Assembly (NCBI GenBank): GCA_021234155.1
Contig: JAJEKV010000002.1
Coordinates: 25,474,617-25,538,616 of the forward strand
Source: Isoetes taiwanensis
Taxonomy: Eukaryota > Streptophyta > Lycopodiopsida > Isoetales > Isoetaceae
Length of the DNA stretch: 64,000 nt
Reading direction: 5' to 3'
Positions 10,081 to 21,077 of the stretch are shown here, in pieces (position 1 is the stretch's first letter; every line of letters begins with the position of its first letter). Made by a program: the position numbers and the translations under genes. The notes beneath the pieces were generated by a model. That model searched no databases, was not told the origin of the DNA, and worked only from the letters and a program-made list of their open reading frames with translations.

Positions 10081-11171
10081 CATGGTGGCCTCATTTTTTT
10101 CTCAGCAACATGACTTATTACAAGCCATGTCACAAGATCGAAGACCTGTTGCATTCAACTGGCCATCTAGGCAAACTCTGCCTATGCAAGTTGAGAATCA
10201 AGAAGAACATGTGCAGCTACTGCCTAGCTCAGATGAAGATGACAGAGTCATGTATACTGGGCCCAGACGCACAGCACAACAAGTTGCTCGAGTTTCTAGT
10301 TCTGTCTCAGAGATTCAAAAAGGAATGCTTGTTGCTGTCCCAGCTGATGATGATGAGACTGGAAAGCCATTCTGGCTGGCTATTTGGAGGTAACAAGAGA
10401 GGATGGGATTCCCACTCAATTAAAAGTGCACTGGATGAGAACAAGTGCTGCTTTCAGTGGGAGTTATAGTTTGGAGATGGTAAAAACAGAAGTGGGAAGA
10501 AGAGCAAAGTCTAAAGCAAATACTAGTATCTTAGATCTGGCTGAAGTAAAGATCCTTGCATATGACTTTGTTCTGACTGCTGCTAATAAGTTACGTGCAG
10601 TCACTCAAACTTTAATAAGATCGGCATGTGGATTAGATAAACAACCTAGAAAGGTGGCCAAAAAGGATGATGATGAAGACTTGCTTGTAGACAGTAAGGA
10701 AGAAGATCGTTCGAATACATCCAGTTTTGAGAGTGAAGGTGAGGATGAAGGCTCCACTGATGATGGACTAAATGAGTCTGAGAATGACATGCATCCCGAT
10801 ATTGCTACAAAATGTAAGTTTGTCCGACGACCCAAACATGTAAATGGAGAAATTGCAGGTGATGAGGCTTTGTCAAAATGTGCTATATTTTTGACAATTT
10901 TGTTCATAATTTTGTAAAATTTTCACAAACACTGAATAATATCACTTCTTATCACTCTACTACCCTTGCAGTTTTTTTCATTGCCTTCTTCTTGCTACAC
11001 CTCATAAAAGTAACTATTTTTTGTTCCAAATTAGGAGCCTGAAAATAACTATTAAATATTTTTGCATAGAAGCTATGTTCAATCAACCCCTCAAAAAGGG
11101 TACCTGAATTATCTAAATTGTCACACTTGTCATGCACAAACCTTCAAAATGGCCTTTTTTTAGGGAATTTT

Positions 11172-11250
11172 AAGGAATCTTTCAAAGATTCCTTCTGAAG
11201 TGCGTTTGGAGCAAATAAGTGCATTTCAATTTAAACTTTGTTTCAACCTC
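11172..11250 (-). repeat. Right imperfect terminal inverted repeat (candidate)
   Basis: Partner of 2657-2719. Its inner end, 11172-11194, is itself a perfect inverted repeat (an 11-bp arm starting AAGGAATCTTT with a one-base centre), so the end of the element could fold into a hairpin. The outer part runs into the Harbinger middle exon. Confidence 0.45.
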
Positions 11251-11410
11251 ACTTTCATAATCAGGAAGCTCCATTACAATATGTATTGCATCAATGGCTC
11301 CGCAACAGTTAGTAAAGCTATGAAAAGCCTGAAATCCATGCTTTACTGCAAGCATTCCTTCTTCTGAAGGCCACTGTAAATGATGATGTGCATTCTTCAC
11401 AGGGCATCGA
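11240..11410 (-). pseudogene. PIF/Harbinger transposase, middle exon
   Basis: Open minus-strand segment reading HHHLQWPSEE, then HGFQAFHSFTNCCGAIDAIHI, then MELPDYESEV. The GAID Asp is the first catalytic residue of the DDE triad. A candidate donor follows GAAAGTGAG. The upstream part of this exon is cut by the Copia element at the target duplication CAAAC (11411-11415). The C-terminal exon continues at 2662 beyond the ParB/methyltransferase element. Confidence 0.8.
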
Positions 11411-11415
11411 CAAAC

Positions 11416-12262
11416 TGTGAGAAAATGTGTTCAGTTCACAACTTAGATATGGTGAGTATTGAATTACAGTTTAAATTTGATGGTTAAGAGAAACAGTAGA
11501 TGAAGTTGAACCAGATATCTTTATGGCATGAGAACATTGGTCACTGTTGTCACTGTGGAAAACAAGTGAATATACATGGGGTCAGCAAATCCTAAGAACC
11601 TGTGTTGAACAGAGAAGACGCTTGGGTTATGCAAATAATATGAATATGGGATATTCATATGACCTAAGGTTTAACCATGGTCCGTAGGTTTTTCAATGGT
11701 TGCAAATAAACATATTATTATTGTTCGTGAAAACAGTTGCAGCATCAAATGGAAATATGGGATATTTGAAAGTAGAAACTCTTATGGATAGGAGGTGATG
11801 ATCAAGGCGGTTCTGAAGAGCTTGGGCGGTTCCATTACCGCCGGAGCTGCCCTACATAAACTGTACAAGAAGAATTGATTAATCATTCAGTGCATCTGTG
11901 GTATTTTCTTTGTAATAGGCGGTGAAGTCGTCTAAGCCCTGGTCGAAGAAGGTAAGGGAATAACCATTGGCTATATTGTCTGCATTGATTATTTAACCAT
12001 TGGCTGTATTGTCTGCATTGATTATTATCTTCAATGGGATAAGATTTCAAAGGTGGTTGTTATTCATAGATCAAGAAATGATAAATAGTGTGGTCTTCTT
12101 TTCATAGTGTGATTGCTATGCAAAGTTAAATATGAAATCCTATTGAAATATATGTAAGTGTTGCAATACATTGGAGATTCTGTTGAGAAGAAAATTAATG
12201 GTCTAGACATTGTGTTTGACAAATATAAATAAAGCAGAAGTTGTCTTGACAAATTTCTGACA
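11416..12262 (+). repeat. Copia 5' LTR (847 bp)
   Basis: Begins TGTGAG and ends CTGACA (TG...CA). The same length and sequence recur at 16503-17349 with 12 substitutions. It contains an internal duplication around CCATTGGCTATATTGTCTGC (near 11962 and 11997). Confidence 0.97.
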
Positions 12263-12263
12263 G

Positions 12264-12275
12264 TGGTATCAGAGC
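12264..12275 (+). other. Copia primer binding site
   Basis: TGGTATCAGAGC lies one base after the 5' LTR. It is complementary to the 3' end of plant initiator tRNA-Met, the usual primer of plant Copia elements. Confidence 0.95.
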
Positions 12276-12282
12276 TAGAAAA

Positions 12283-13304
12283 ATGTCTAGCCGTTTTGGT
12301 GCAGGGTTATTGAATGCTATTGAAGTATTCAAAGGAGATTCAGGGTTCCAGGTCTGGAAAGAAAAAGTAAAACATGTATTGCAAGTGGAGGATTTGTGGG
12401 ACATTGTTGAACCTGCTGGTAAATTGGCAAAAGGAGTAGAGCACAAGTCTTCAATTGCAGGTGAGGAAGGGAGTTCCTCAACAGAAGCTGAGAGTTCAGT
12501 TGAAGGAGAAGGTAAAGAGGTTAGTGTTACCTCTGGAGCAGGTGGAAGCAGTGAAAACCTAGCAAAAATAAGAGAAGCTCAAGGAATAATTATGAGCAAG
12601 GTAGGCTCTGACATTGTTCTGAAGCTGAGAGGGAAACATCCCAGAGATATGTGGAGGTATATGATGATGACTTATGAAGAAAAGACGTCTTCACATATTG
12701 ATGTCTTAGAGAATGAATTAAGAAGGCTGAAACTTGTCTGACAAAAGTAATGTGAATGAATTCTTGCAAACTTTTGACAACATAATTGCAGATCTTGAGG
12801 GTGCAGGTGTAACTTATTCACAGCAGCAGCAAGTATTGGCTATCTCCAGAAGTGTGACAAGTTTAGGGAACATATCTATCTTCATAAGAACAATAGCCCG
12901 AACTAGAGAAGAGGCAGAACGAATGTTGAAGACAGAAATAGAACAAAGCAAGGTTGGGGATGAGGAAGAAACAAGTCAGATTTTGTTTAAAGGGGAAAAA
13001 TAAAGGGGAAAATAAAAGCAAAATTGGGCCCTGTTATCATTGTAACCAGCATGGACATATCAAGGTAAACTGCCCAAATTTGACTAAAGAAATAAATTGT
13101 TATAATTGTGGAGGAAGAGGCCATTATGCCTCAACTTGTTCTACTCCAAAAGACAATTCTAGAGGCAGAGGAAGGGGAGGAAGAAATTCTAATGCAAGAG
13201 GGAGAGGTAGGGGAAGAGGAAAAATTGCTTTCGAGGCAAATGTGGCTGAGGAAGTCAAACTGGAAGAGGGGAACTCAGAAACAGATTGTGGTAAGAAACT
13301 CTAA
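12283..13304 (+). pseudogene. Copia gag with two CCHC zinc knuckles, frameshifted
   Basis: Starts at ATG 12283 (MSSRFGAGL). The N-terminal part has the Copia gag pattern (FKGDSGFQVWKEKVKHVL). It is open to a TGA at 12739, continues in the next frame (SNVNEFLQTFDNIIADLEGAG) to 13003, then continues again one frame on, through two zinc knuckles, CYHCNQHGHIKVNC and CYNCGGRGHYASTC, and an Arg-Gly-rich tail. The product coats genomic RNA in cytoplasmic virus-like particles. The frame changes at about 12735 and 12995 sit in or next to short A-rich runs, so sequencing error is possible. Otherwise the copy cannot make full-length Gag. Confidence 0.88.
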
Positions 13305-16300
13305 AGTTTTTGCTGCTTGTTCTAACATTAATGATGATGATCTCCTAATTCTAGATAGTGGAGCTGAGAAAAGCATAACTTACTCATCAAGATTGCTAAA
13401 GGAGTGCCAAGGCAATAAAGGAGAACATGTACAAGTTGGAAATGGAAGCTTGCAAAGGATTGAAGAAGTAGGAGTATTAGAGCTGTTTGATCTAGAAGGG
13501 AAGGCAATTAATCTGCAAAATGTGTTATGTGTTCCAAGTTTAGTCAGAAACTTGATTTCAGTTTGTCAACTAGTTGACATGGGTTTCAAAGTTGTGTTTC
13601 AGCAACTTGAATGTAAAGTTTATGAAGGGAATAAATTGAAATTTCTGGGAAAACGTGTTGGAAACTTGTTTGGCATAAATCCTCACTGTTTGAGCAGCAT
13701 TAACATAGCTACAATTCCTGATATACTATGCTGGCATGAGAGACTTGGACACACACATCTAAAAAACATTGAGTATCTCATAAACAATGGTCTGATACAA
13801 AGCTCGAATACAAAGGTGACTGACCATGTGTGCAAAGGATGCATGTTGGGTAAACAATGCAGGTTGCCATTTTCAAGATCAAAGGAGAGAGCAAAGGGAA
13901 TCTTGGAACTTGTGCATACTGGCCTCTGTGGACCACTCAACATAACAGGAATCTCAGGTAAGAAGTACTTTATAACTTTCATTGATGATTATAGTAGAAA
14001 AACTAGAGTCTATTGCTTGAGAAGCAAGAATTTGGCCTTTGAGGCTTTTAAGCTATTTGCAGCAGAAGTAGAATGTTCTACAGGGAAAAGAATTAAGTGT
14101 GTCAGGTCAGACAGAGGGGGAGAGTATATGTCAGGGAAATTCATAACATACTGCATAAAGAAAGGAATAAGAAGGCAACATACCTGCAGCTATACTCCTC
14201 AACAAAATGGCACAGCTGAAAGGAAGAACAAGAGCATCTTAAATGCTGTCAGAGCAATGCTCAAACATTCTGGTTTGCCTAACTTCCTCTGGGAAGAAGC
14301 AGTTAAAACTGCTGTTGAAATACAGAATACTTTACCAATAAGAGTGTTGGCTGGAAAATGTCCAGAAGAGTTGTGGTCAGGGAAAACCCCTAATTATGAA
14401 AAGTTCAAAGCATTTGGTTGCTTAACTTATACTCATATTCCAGAAGAAAAAAGGTTGAAGCTCGATGATAGGTCAATGATAACCTACTTAGTGGGATATG
14501 ATGAACATTCGAAGGGATATAGAGTATACGATCCTGCAAGCAGAAGAATTCTAGTCAGTAGGGATGTAGACTTTGTTGAAAAGGAATTATATAGGCCAAG
14601 GGGAATAAACAAAGAACCTGTGCAACCTGAAATGGATAAGTCTTTTACAGAGGAAGAACAGAAGAAGGAAGAAGAATTGACAGGCCCAGCAGATGTGTCA
14701 ACACATGAAATCATTGAAAGTGACAATGAAGAAGATGAGGAACAAAAGGAGACTGAAGAAAACCAAAGTATTGAAAGTGATATGAAAATCTCTCTTGAAG
14801 TACCAAGTGGTAGACAAAAAAGGAGAAAAACAGAAGCAGAAAGGCTAAAGGAAGACTTGAATATAAATATTGAAAATTATGGACGAGAGAATGATGGCAA
14901 AAGTAGCAGGCTGCATAAAGAAGACATAAGTGAGGCATTAATGGTATTGGAAGATGGAGTCCCTGAAACTTTTGAAGATGCTATAAATGGTTTGAATGGG
15001 AACATGTGGAGAAAGGCAATGGAAGAAGAAATGAATGCTTTTGATAGAACTTCAACTTATGAATTGGTTGATTTGCCTAAAAATAAACACATTGTGGGAA
15101 ATAAATGGGTCTACAAGTTAAAATTGAATGCTGATGGAAGTACTAAGTATAAAGCTAGGCCTGTAGCGCAGGGATACTCTAAAAAACAAGGGGTAGACTA
15201 TGAAGAGACCTATCCCCCAGTGGTTAAGTTAACAAGCATTAGAATGCTAATTGCTATGGCTAATGCTTATGATCTAGAGCTACATCATATGGATGTTAGC
15301 ACAACGTTCTTAAATGCTGATTTAGAGGAAGAGATTTTCATGAAACAGGCCCCTGGTTATGAAGATGGTGAGAACAAAGTTTGGAAATTAAAGAAAGCAG
15401 TTTATGGCCTTAAGCAGTCACCTAGACAGTGGAACAAATGCATTGACAGTTACTTGAAGGAACAGGGATTTGAGGCACTCAAGAATGATGGAAATGTCTA
15501 CATTTTCAGAGAGAAGCTAGAGTATTGTATAGCTGGATTATACGTGGATGATTGTGTTATGGCAGCCAGCAGCACTAGAATATTAAACAAATGCAAAGAT
15601 TTAGGTGAGTTAAAGCAATTCCTAGGGATTGAAGTTACACGTGACAGGAAAGATAAGAGGATCATGCTTTCACAGGAAAAATACATTAACACAGTCATTG
15701 ACAGATTTAACATGACAGATTGCAACTCTACAAATACACCAGTTGTACCAGGAGTCAAGATTTCAAAGGCATTATGTCCACAAACAGATAAAGAGAGAAA
15801 GGAAATGACAGAAACTCCTTACAGACCTTTGGTGGGAAGTCTATTATACATTGCAAATAACACAAGACCAGATATCGCCTACATTGTCAATGTTCTTAGT
15901 AGATATAATAATGACCCTGGCAAAGGACATTGGTTAGCAGCTAAAAGGGTAGTGAGATATCTAAAAGGAACAAAGTCAACTGGAATAATTTTTGACTCTA
16001 ATGATCTAATCTTGAAGGCTTATTGTGATGCAGACTGGTGTGGGGATCAGGATGAGAGAAAATCTACCTCAGGGTATTTAATGATGCTTGGAGGAGGTCC
16101 AGTTAGTTGGAGAAGCAAGAAACAATCATCAATTGCTTTATCAACTGCTGAGTCAGAATATGCAGCAACAACCATGGCAGCAAAGGAAATAGTGTGGTGC
16201 AGAAGACTTCTGGAAGAACTTGGTTTGGCTCAAAATGAAGGTACAAAGTTATTCTGTGATAATCAGAGTTGTATTGCTATGACCAAGAACCCTATACTAC

Positions 16301-16533
16301 ATGAAAGAACAAAACATATTGAGATGGAATTACATTTCATCAGAGATATGGTGAGGAGGTCTATAATACAAGTAGAATATATTAGATCTGAAGAACAGCT
16401 TGCAGATGTGCTGACTAAAGCCTTAAGTAGTATAAGGTTCCAGAAAATAATTACAAGACTGAATTGCAGGTTTATTACAAGTTGTGATCTGAAAAAGGGG
16501 AATGTGAGAAAATGTGTTCAGTTCACAATTTAG
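13290..16533 (+). CDS. Copia pol: protease, integrase, reverse transcriptase, RNase H
   Basis: Open from about 13290 to TAG at 16531-16533. In order: protease with DSGAEKS; integrase zinc finger with HERLGHTHLKN and CKGCMLGKQC; core with FIDDYSRKTRV, VRSDRGGEYM and NGTAERKNKSIL (the DDE residues); an acidic linker; RT with HMDVSTTFLNADLEEEIFMKQ and YVDD at 15541-15552; RNase H with DADWCGDQDERKSTSGY. Between YVDD and LGELKQFLGIEV about 15 residues usual for the family seem to be missing in frame, which may impair RT. It is joined to gag by another frame change near 13295. No stop codons interrupt the roughly 1,080-codon frame, in line with a young insertion. Confidence 0.93.
16490..16502 (+). 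other. Copia polypurine tract
   Basis: GAAAAAGGGGAA immediately precedes the 3' LTR, as expected for the plus-strand DNA primer. Confidence 0.9.
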
Positions 16534-17349
16534 ATATGGTGAGTATTGAATTACAGTTTAAATTTGATGGTTAAGAGAAACAGTAGATGAAGTTGAACCA
16601 GATATCTTTATGGCATGAGAACATTGGTCACTGTTGTCACTGTGGAAAACAAGTGAATATACATGGGGTTAGCAAATCCTAAGAACCTGTGTTGAACAGA
16701 GAAGACGCTTGGGTTATGCAAATAATATGAATATGGGATATTCATATGACCTAAGGTTTGACCATGGTCCGTAGGTTTTTCAATGGTTGCAAATAAACAT
16801 ATTATTATTGTTCGTGAAAACAGTTGCAGCATCAAATAGAAATATGGGATATTTGAAAGTAGAAACTCCTATGGATAGGAGGTGATGATCAAGGCGGTTC
16901 CGAAGAGCTTGGGCGGTTCCATTACCGCCGGAACTGCCCTACATAAACTATACAAGAAGAATCGATTAATCATTCGGTGCATCTGTGGTATTTTCTTTGT
17001 AATAGGCGGTGAAGTCGTCTAAGCCCTGGTCGAAGAAGGTAAGGGAATAACCATTGGCTATATTGTCTGCATTGATTATTTAACCATTGGCTATATTGTC
17101 TGCATTGATTATTATCTTCAATGGGATAAGATTTCAAAGGTGGTTGTTATTCATAGATCAAGAAATGATAAATAGTGTGATCTTCTTTTCATAGTGTGAT
17201 TGCTATGCAAAGTTAAATATGAAATCCTATTGAAATATATGTAAGTGTTGCAATACATTGGAGATTCTGTTGAGAAGAAAATTAATGGTCTAGACATTGT
17301 GTTTGACAAATATAAATAAAGCAGAAGTTGTCTTGACAAATTTCTGACA
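16503..17349 (+). repeat. Copia 3' LTR (847 bp)
   Basis: Same length as the 5' LTR with 12 transitions and no indels. It is followed directly by the target duplication CAAAC at 17350-17354. Confidence 0.97.
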
Positions 17350-17865
17350 CAAACTTCAATGTGGTGCGTGCAACAGTGGAGATCCAATCCCAAATAATTC
17401 TGATAAGGTTAGGAAACTGTTGCCAGATGCCAATCGTCTCAAAGCAATGGTAAGTTGCTTCTCTACTAAGACTACGTGATTTGGAATGGAACTGAAACAA
17501 GGAGGAGTTTGGGATTGTAGATCATCTGTGACTAGGCTACAAATGTAACGAAAAGTGTCTTGGGATACCCTAAACATATCTTTAAAACGAGCGGGATCTA
17601 CTTGCATGACAAAACCAATGGATTGATCGGGGTCTGATATACCATTGCCCATACCTTATACCTGTTAAAGTTCCTCTTGGCAATCTAAATTCATCAGTTA
17701 CATTCACAGAAAAAGTATTGTGGACATGAATTCTGGTTGTTCTTCATTCTCTTCATTATCACGAAGCTCCTCATCCAGAACTTCGTCAATAGTATCAGAA
17801 ATGCTCATTACAATAGTAATTGCTTGTAGTAATAAAGCAATTAAAAGAAGAGTAGGAGGATCCAT
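17350..17865 (-). pseudogene. PIF/Harbinger transposase, N-terminal part
   Basis: A likely ATG at 17865 opens MDPPTLLLIALLLQA followed by an acidic stretch. After a break near 17700 (intron or frameshift) the segment 17640-17356 reads RFKDMFRVSQDTFRYICSLV and LTIALRRLASGNSFLTLSELFGIG, the helix-rich N-terminal region of Harbinger transposases. In a neighbouring frame STVARTTLKF completes the expected motif, so there is a small indel near 17392. The Copia element then interrupts it, and the gene resumes at 11410. Together the three pieces hold a complete DDE set, but the gene is broken by insertions and small indels. Confidence 0.8.
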
Positions 17866-20510
17866 TGAAATTGCAAAAAGCTATAATCTGACCTGAAGGT
17901 ATCCGAGTGCTTCACAACCTGAAGGTATCCCAGGAGCATCACAGCCTCATCGCTCATCAAAAAATCTCCTTCGCCTTCAATCCTCGGTCACCGGAAGCCA
18001 ACATGTAAAGAAAAGCAATTGCAATGGAAACGTTGAATTCAGTTTTCCTCATTTTCGCTTACGTGGCACAGGCTTTAAACGGGAACGGTGGCTTTTGCTA
18101 TGCTTGTAAGTCGCTTACGTGGCGCAGGTGGGAAACTCAGGTGCCACCCCAATGGGGATCTGCCCTAAAACATTTCTTTCATACTTGCATCGATGGCCAG
18201 AAATCATCCACGTAGGGGAGGGGGCTGTATAACACACTCTATCCGTACTCAGATTTCCTGAACATGATTCCGTTACAGTGCCAATTTTATGCACTGCCTG
18301 ATCTAGATCCGTTTGTGCTTTCCATAGGTTTGTCCAAACGAGAGGAAGCTCACAAAGTAAATGTTTCTGGCTCTACGGCTCCCTCGTAGAAGAGCGTCCT
18401 AATTAAAGAAATTAAGTTATTGGGGAAAGCGAAGAAAAGGAAAGCAGACTGTAGCTTTAATTACATCGTAATCCACTGCAATATCACCCTGAGATTCAAA
18501 AACAGATAGACGTCACCTTGAGATGCAGATAACAGTGCATCAATAAAGTTCTAAGAACTCTATTCTCCCTCTGAGTATGCTCCAGAATTACCATATATTC
18601 ACATTCATTGCAGAAATTTACTTGGTCAAATTGATTCTTGCCTTGCTTTCCTCTGTTATGGTTCTAATCGTGGTCATCGTCCCCTCAACTCTGATATGTT
18701 CGGAGAAGAACAAGGACTGATGTCTCTTCACCATAGATGAAGCTAGAAGATTGGAGTCCCATCCCATGTCTGTCTCCATATATGAATATGCAACACTATT
18801 GCGTATTAAACACTACTGGGTACAAATGTGAGTTAAAAGAATATTCCCTAAAGATTCTTTTGTTTGATCCGAAAAGAGGTTAAAACAACGCAAAATATAG
18901 AATTGGAAGATGAAACTGTATTTTGACCCCAAAATTGGTTATTTTTTTGCACAGAGAGAGCATTGGCTACATTAAATTAGCACTTTCTAACCTCTTTTAA
19001 CACAATTAGAATTTGCCTCAAGTGTGTGTTAGAGAGAACTCTTGTTTCCCCGGAACATAGCTTTTCATTGAAAAAACAAGTGAAATATTACACTGAAATA
19101 GAACAAGTTCCAAAATTTGAAGATTAAATATACAATATTCACATGCCAAATTACAATATCCTTTTAAAACTCAGTTATGTACACAGTAAATTTGTTGTGG
19201 CGGTTGGCCGCCGCGAAGATTTCTCTTTACTAAAATCTTGGAGAAGAGAATTTCTCATCATTACCTCATATGATTTTGGAAAAGAAATTCTCATCATTAC
19301 CTCATACATATGTGTTAGAACATACATATGTGTTAGAACATGCAGGATTTGAGCCTGCATAGTGCCTGCACAATAGAAAGATGCTGATCATAGTGACTAT
19401 ACGATTCTCAAGTGATGGGTGCTGATCGTTTTTTAGCATCTTTATGGGTTTTATTTCAAGTTTTATTCAGAGCCATTGATCTGTGGGATATTCCTGGTAT
19501 TGTGCCAGATCAATGGCCATTAAGATTTTGACCCAAAAACAAGAAACCACTTCCTATGGTGTCGATCGACCACATGGTTGAAGCACAAGAAAAACGCAAA
19601 ATAAAAAAGCCAATGGTTAGCATGGAGCCTGCACCGCTGAACGACACTGCCCAGACTGGACAGAGTGCGTCTTTGAGGGATGGATGCCTTGCGAAAGAAA
19701 CAAATTGGAAGTCTCTTCCAGCCTGGAACTCTCTTCCAGCTCTTGAAGATCTGAAACTTTTGCACATATGCATGCATCTGCACAGATCGGCTGTTTCCTC
19801 GGCAAAGTCAAAAGGCGATGAACCCCCACAAAAGATTGCCCGAAGAAAAGCATCCGGGTTTCCCCCCTCCCCTTTCTCCGGCCGAGGAATTTGTTGACCA
19901 AAGGTGCAATTTTGCATCCCGAACAAATCTGCAAGTGCAAGAGGAATTCCCCCCCTATTACTTACTCATCGAAGATAGCAATCAAGTATTCGGTCCGCAA
20001 AGCGGGGTCTCTTGCCAGTAGCTCGACCTCTAGGATCTTGCGAAAAGAAAATCAACGTATTCGCCTGGAAGTCTCTTCCAGCTTCGAAATTCCACTCCCT
20101 ACTAGGTTTGGAGCGACTGAACTGCCATCGAAAAGCCACCATAGCTGTTCTGTTTAAAGCCGCCATAGCCTGCCTCCCGGATCTGTACTCGAGCAAACTA
20201 CCCCTCCTCGAAACCGGGTCTGCCGCCCTGCATCAGGAGCTCTGGCCGACAACAAGGGCCGCCTTCACATGCTTTCTCATTTCGGACCTTTGAAACATCC
20301 CAAAAAATTCTCTAATTAAGCAACCCAAAATAGCAATAACCATCCAAGCTCCTCTCACATGGCAAATTATACCATTTTCCATACAATACGATACTGAAAT
20401 CATAGTCCTAACCACTGCCAGAAAACCCTTTCCCAACCCAAAACGAATTGGGCAAAGTATTATGACTATACGATTCCCACTTTGTAGTTCCATTTATTTT
20501 CTTAACCATG
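17866..20510. other. Non-coding interval
   Basis: About 2.6 kb without a supported gene. It contains short local duplications, for example TCATCATTACCTCATA twice and ACATATGTGTTAGAACAT twice near 19255-19340. Around 19690-20090 GGAAGTCTCTTCCAGC-like strings repeat. Several overlapping open frames between 19500 and 20500 run on both strands without motifs; I treat them as chance. Confidence 0.6.
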
Positions 20511-20517
20511 TCGTGCA

Positions 20518-20692
20518 ATGATAATCAGTGGGTTTTGAACTGCACGGGGCACACTTGTATCAAATGGTCTAACCACTCGACTATGATCACCATGAACACG
20601 GATCATTCATGTCATCCAATGATAGCCACTGGGATTTGAGCTTGGGCGGGGTATACCTGTAATAACCAATTGCCGAACCACTAGACTATCAT
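20518..20692 (-). repeat. Tandem pair of tRNA-like sequences
   Basis: Two related units about 102 bp apart on the minus strand. The better one, 20619-20692, is 74 nt, with a perfect 7-bp acceptor-like stem (ATGATAG at the 5' end, CTATCAT at the 3' end), an A box around TAGTCTAGTGGTTCGGC and a B box around AGCTCAAATCCC. The other has AGTCGAGTGGTTAG and AGTTCAAAACCC. The anticodon and T stems are imperfect, so these are more likely tRNA-derived repeats than working tRNA genes. Confidence 0.5.
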
Positions 20693-20717
20693 AACAACCT
20701 ATCATGTCGTGCATCTG

Positions 20718-20982
20718 ATTGTATAAGGGTAGCACAATTGGGACTGGATTCCCGGTTTGGCAGCGACCGGGAGTTACAGGACCAATTGTGCTACCCTTAC
20801 AATATCACAGTTGGGGAGCGCAAGATCCGGTTACTATGATCAAAATTTGCCATCATTTCTTACCTGTGCAGCCGGTGCTGAAGCATGAAGAACGGAAATA
20901 GGATTCCTTGAAATCGGCAGGGGCGACGTGGATGCCTGAGAATGCACCACCGGAAATAGCAGCGACCCAACTGTGATATTGT
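20718..20982. repeat. Nested inverted repeats upstream of the PPR gene
   Basis: 20718-20741 pairs with 20782-20803 (19 bp perfect, CCAATTGTGCTACCCTTA in the right arm) around a 40-base loop. A second perfect 17-bp pair, 20799-20815 with 20966-20982 (ACAATATCACAGTTGGG and its complement), starts where the first ends. It looks like a small foldback or MITE-like unit about 95 bp before the PPR start. Confidence 0.6.
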
Positions 20983-21077
20983 TATCGGGGCAACCTATGA
21001 ATGAGGGCGCCAAGGATTGTTAGAAAAGAAACCCCAGTAGCCATTTAGCAATATCGGAGTAGGAGGAGGAGAGAACC

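Larger units (their letters stand above)
7248..10917 (+). pseudogene. DUF7869-like, probable DDE/RNase H-fold transposase, decayed
   Basis: N-terminal region is proline-rich with five copies of a RLPPPMxFTP-type repeat (7290-7600). A central domain (7900-9490) has an ordered set of acidic motifs: VVIDGMDQKK (Asp codons 8811 and 8820), LYLQLDNTTRENKN (Asp 9051) and GFLLVGHTHDQID (9150-9176). This resembles the DUF7869 family, whose layout recalls an RNase H-fold nuclease; the catalytic role is inference. A C-terminal part (10082-10917) has PFWLAIW and LKVHWMRTS, then a coiled and acidic tail. No ATG opens the first frame (it begins at a GTG; first in-frame ATG is 7308), so an upstream exon or intron may exist. 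Damage: frame changes near 7735, 8250 and 10390, and an in-frame TAA at 9117-9119 just before GHTH. A tRNA-derived insertion lies at about 9605-9690. Likely the mobility gene of this element. Confidence 0.6.
2655..11258. mobile_element. Candidate TIR element carrying ParB-methyltransferase and DUF7869-like genes
   Basis: This 8.6-kb block separates two parts of one Harbinger gene and has its own gene content: a minus-strand ParB-like/DNA methyltransferase gene and a divergent plus-strand DUF7869-like gene. Its edges are imperfect inverted repeats. Plus-strand 2657-2719 and the reverse complement of 11172-11250 share TTTAAA, CACTTATTT and GAAAGATTCCTT in the same order, with gaps. I could not define an exact target duplication (CCA versus CCT at the edges), so the boundaries are approximate. 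The element seems to lie in a Harbinger intron, so Harbinger may once have tolerated it. Both genes are now damaged. What family of transposon this is remains unknown to me. Confidence 0.55.
11416..17349 (+). mobile_element. Complete Copia LTR retrotransposon
   Basis: A 5,934-bp element with two 847-bp LTRs, a primer binding site, gag, protease-integrase-RT-RNase H order (Copia type), a polypurine tract and a perfect 5-bp target duplication (CAAAC at 11411-11415 and 17350-17354). It is inserted in the coding region of the Harbinger transposase. The LTRs differ at 12 positions, about 1.4%, all transitions, with no indels, so insertion is fairly recent. At commonly assumed plant rates this is of the order of 0.5-1 million years, less if deamination is accelerated. 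Gag-pol needs three frame changes to be read through. Confidence 0.97.

Noticed and set aside
19500-20500. Possible gene from several 80-140 codon frames
   Set aside because: Frames overlap on both strands, show no domain, and start and stop within a locally repetitive non-coding stretch.
20619-20692. A functional tRNA gene
   Set aside because: The acceptor stem is perfect, but anticodon and T stems are not and the anticodon loop lacks the invariant T at position 33.
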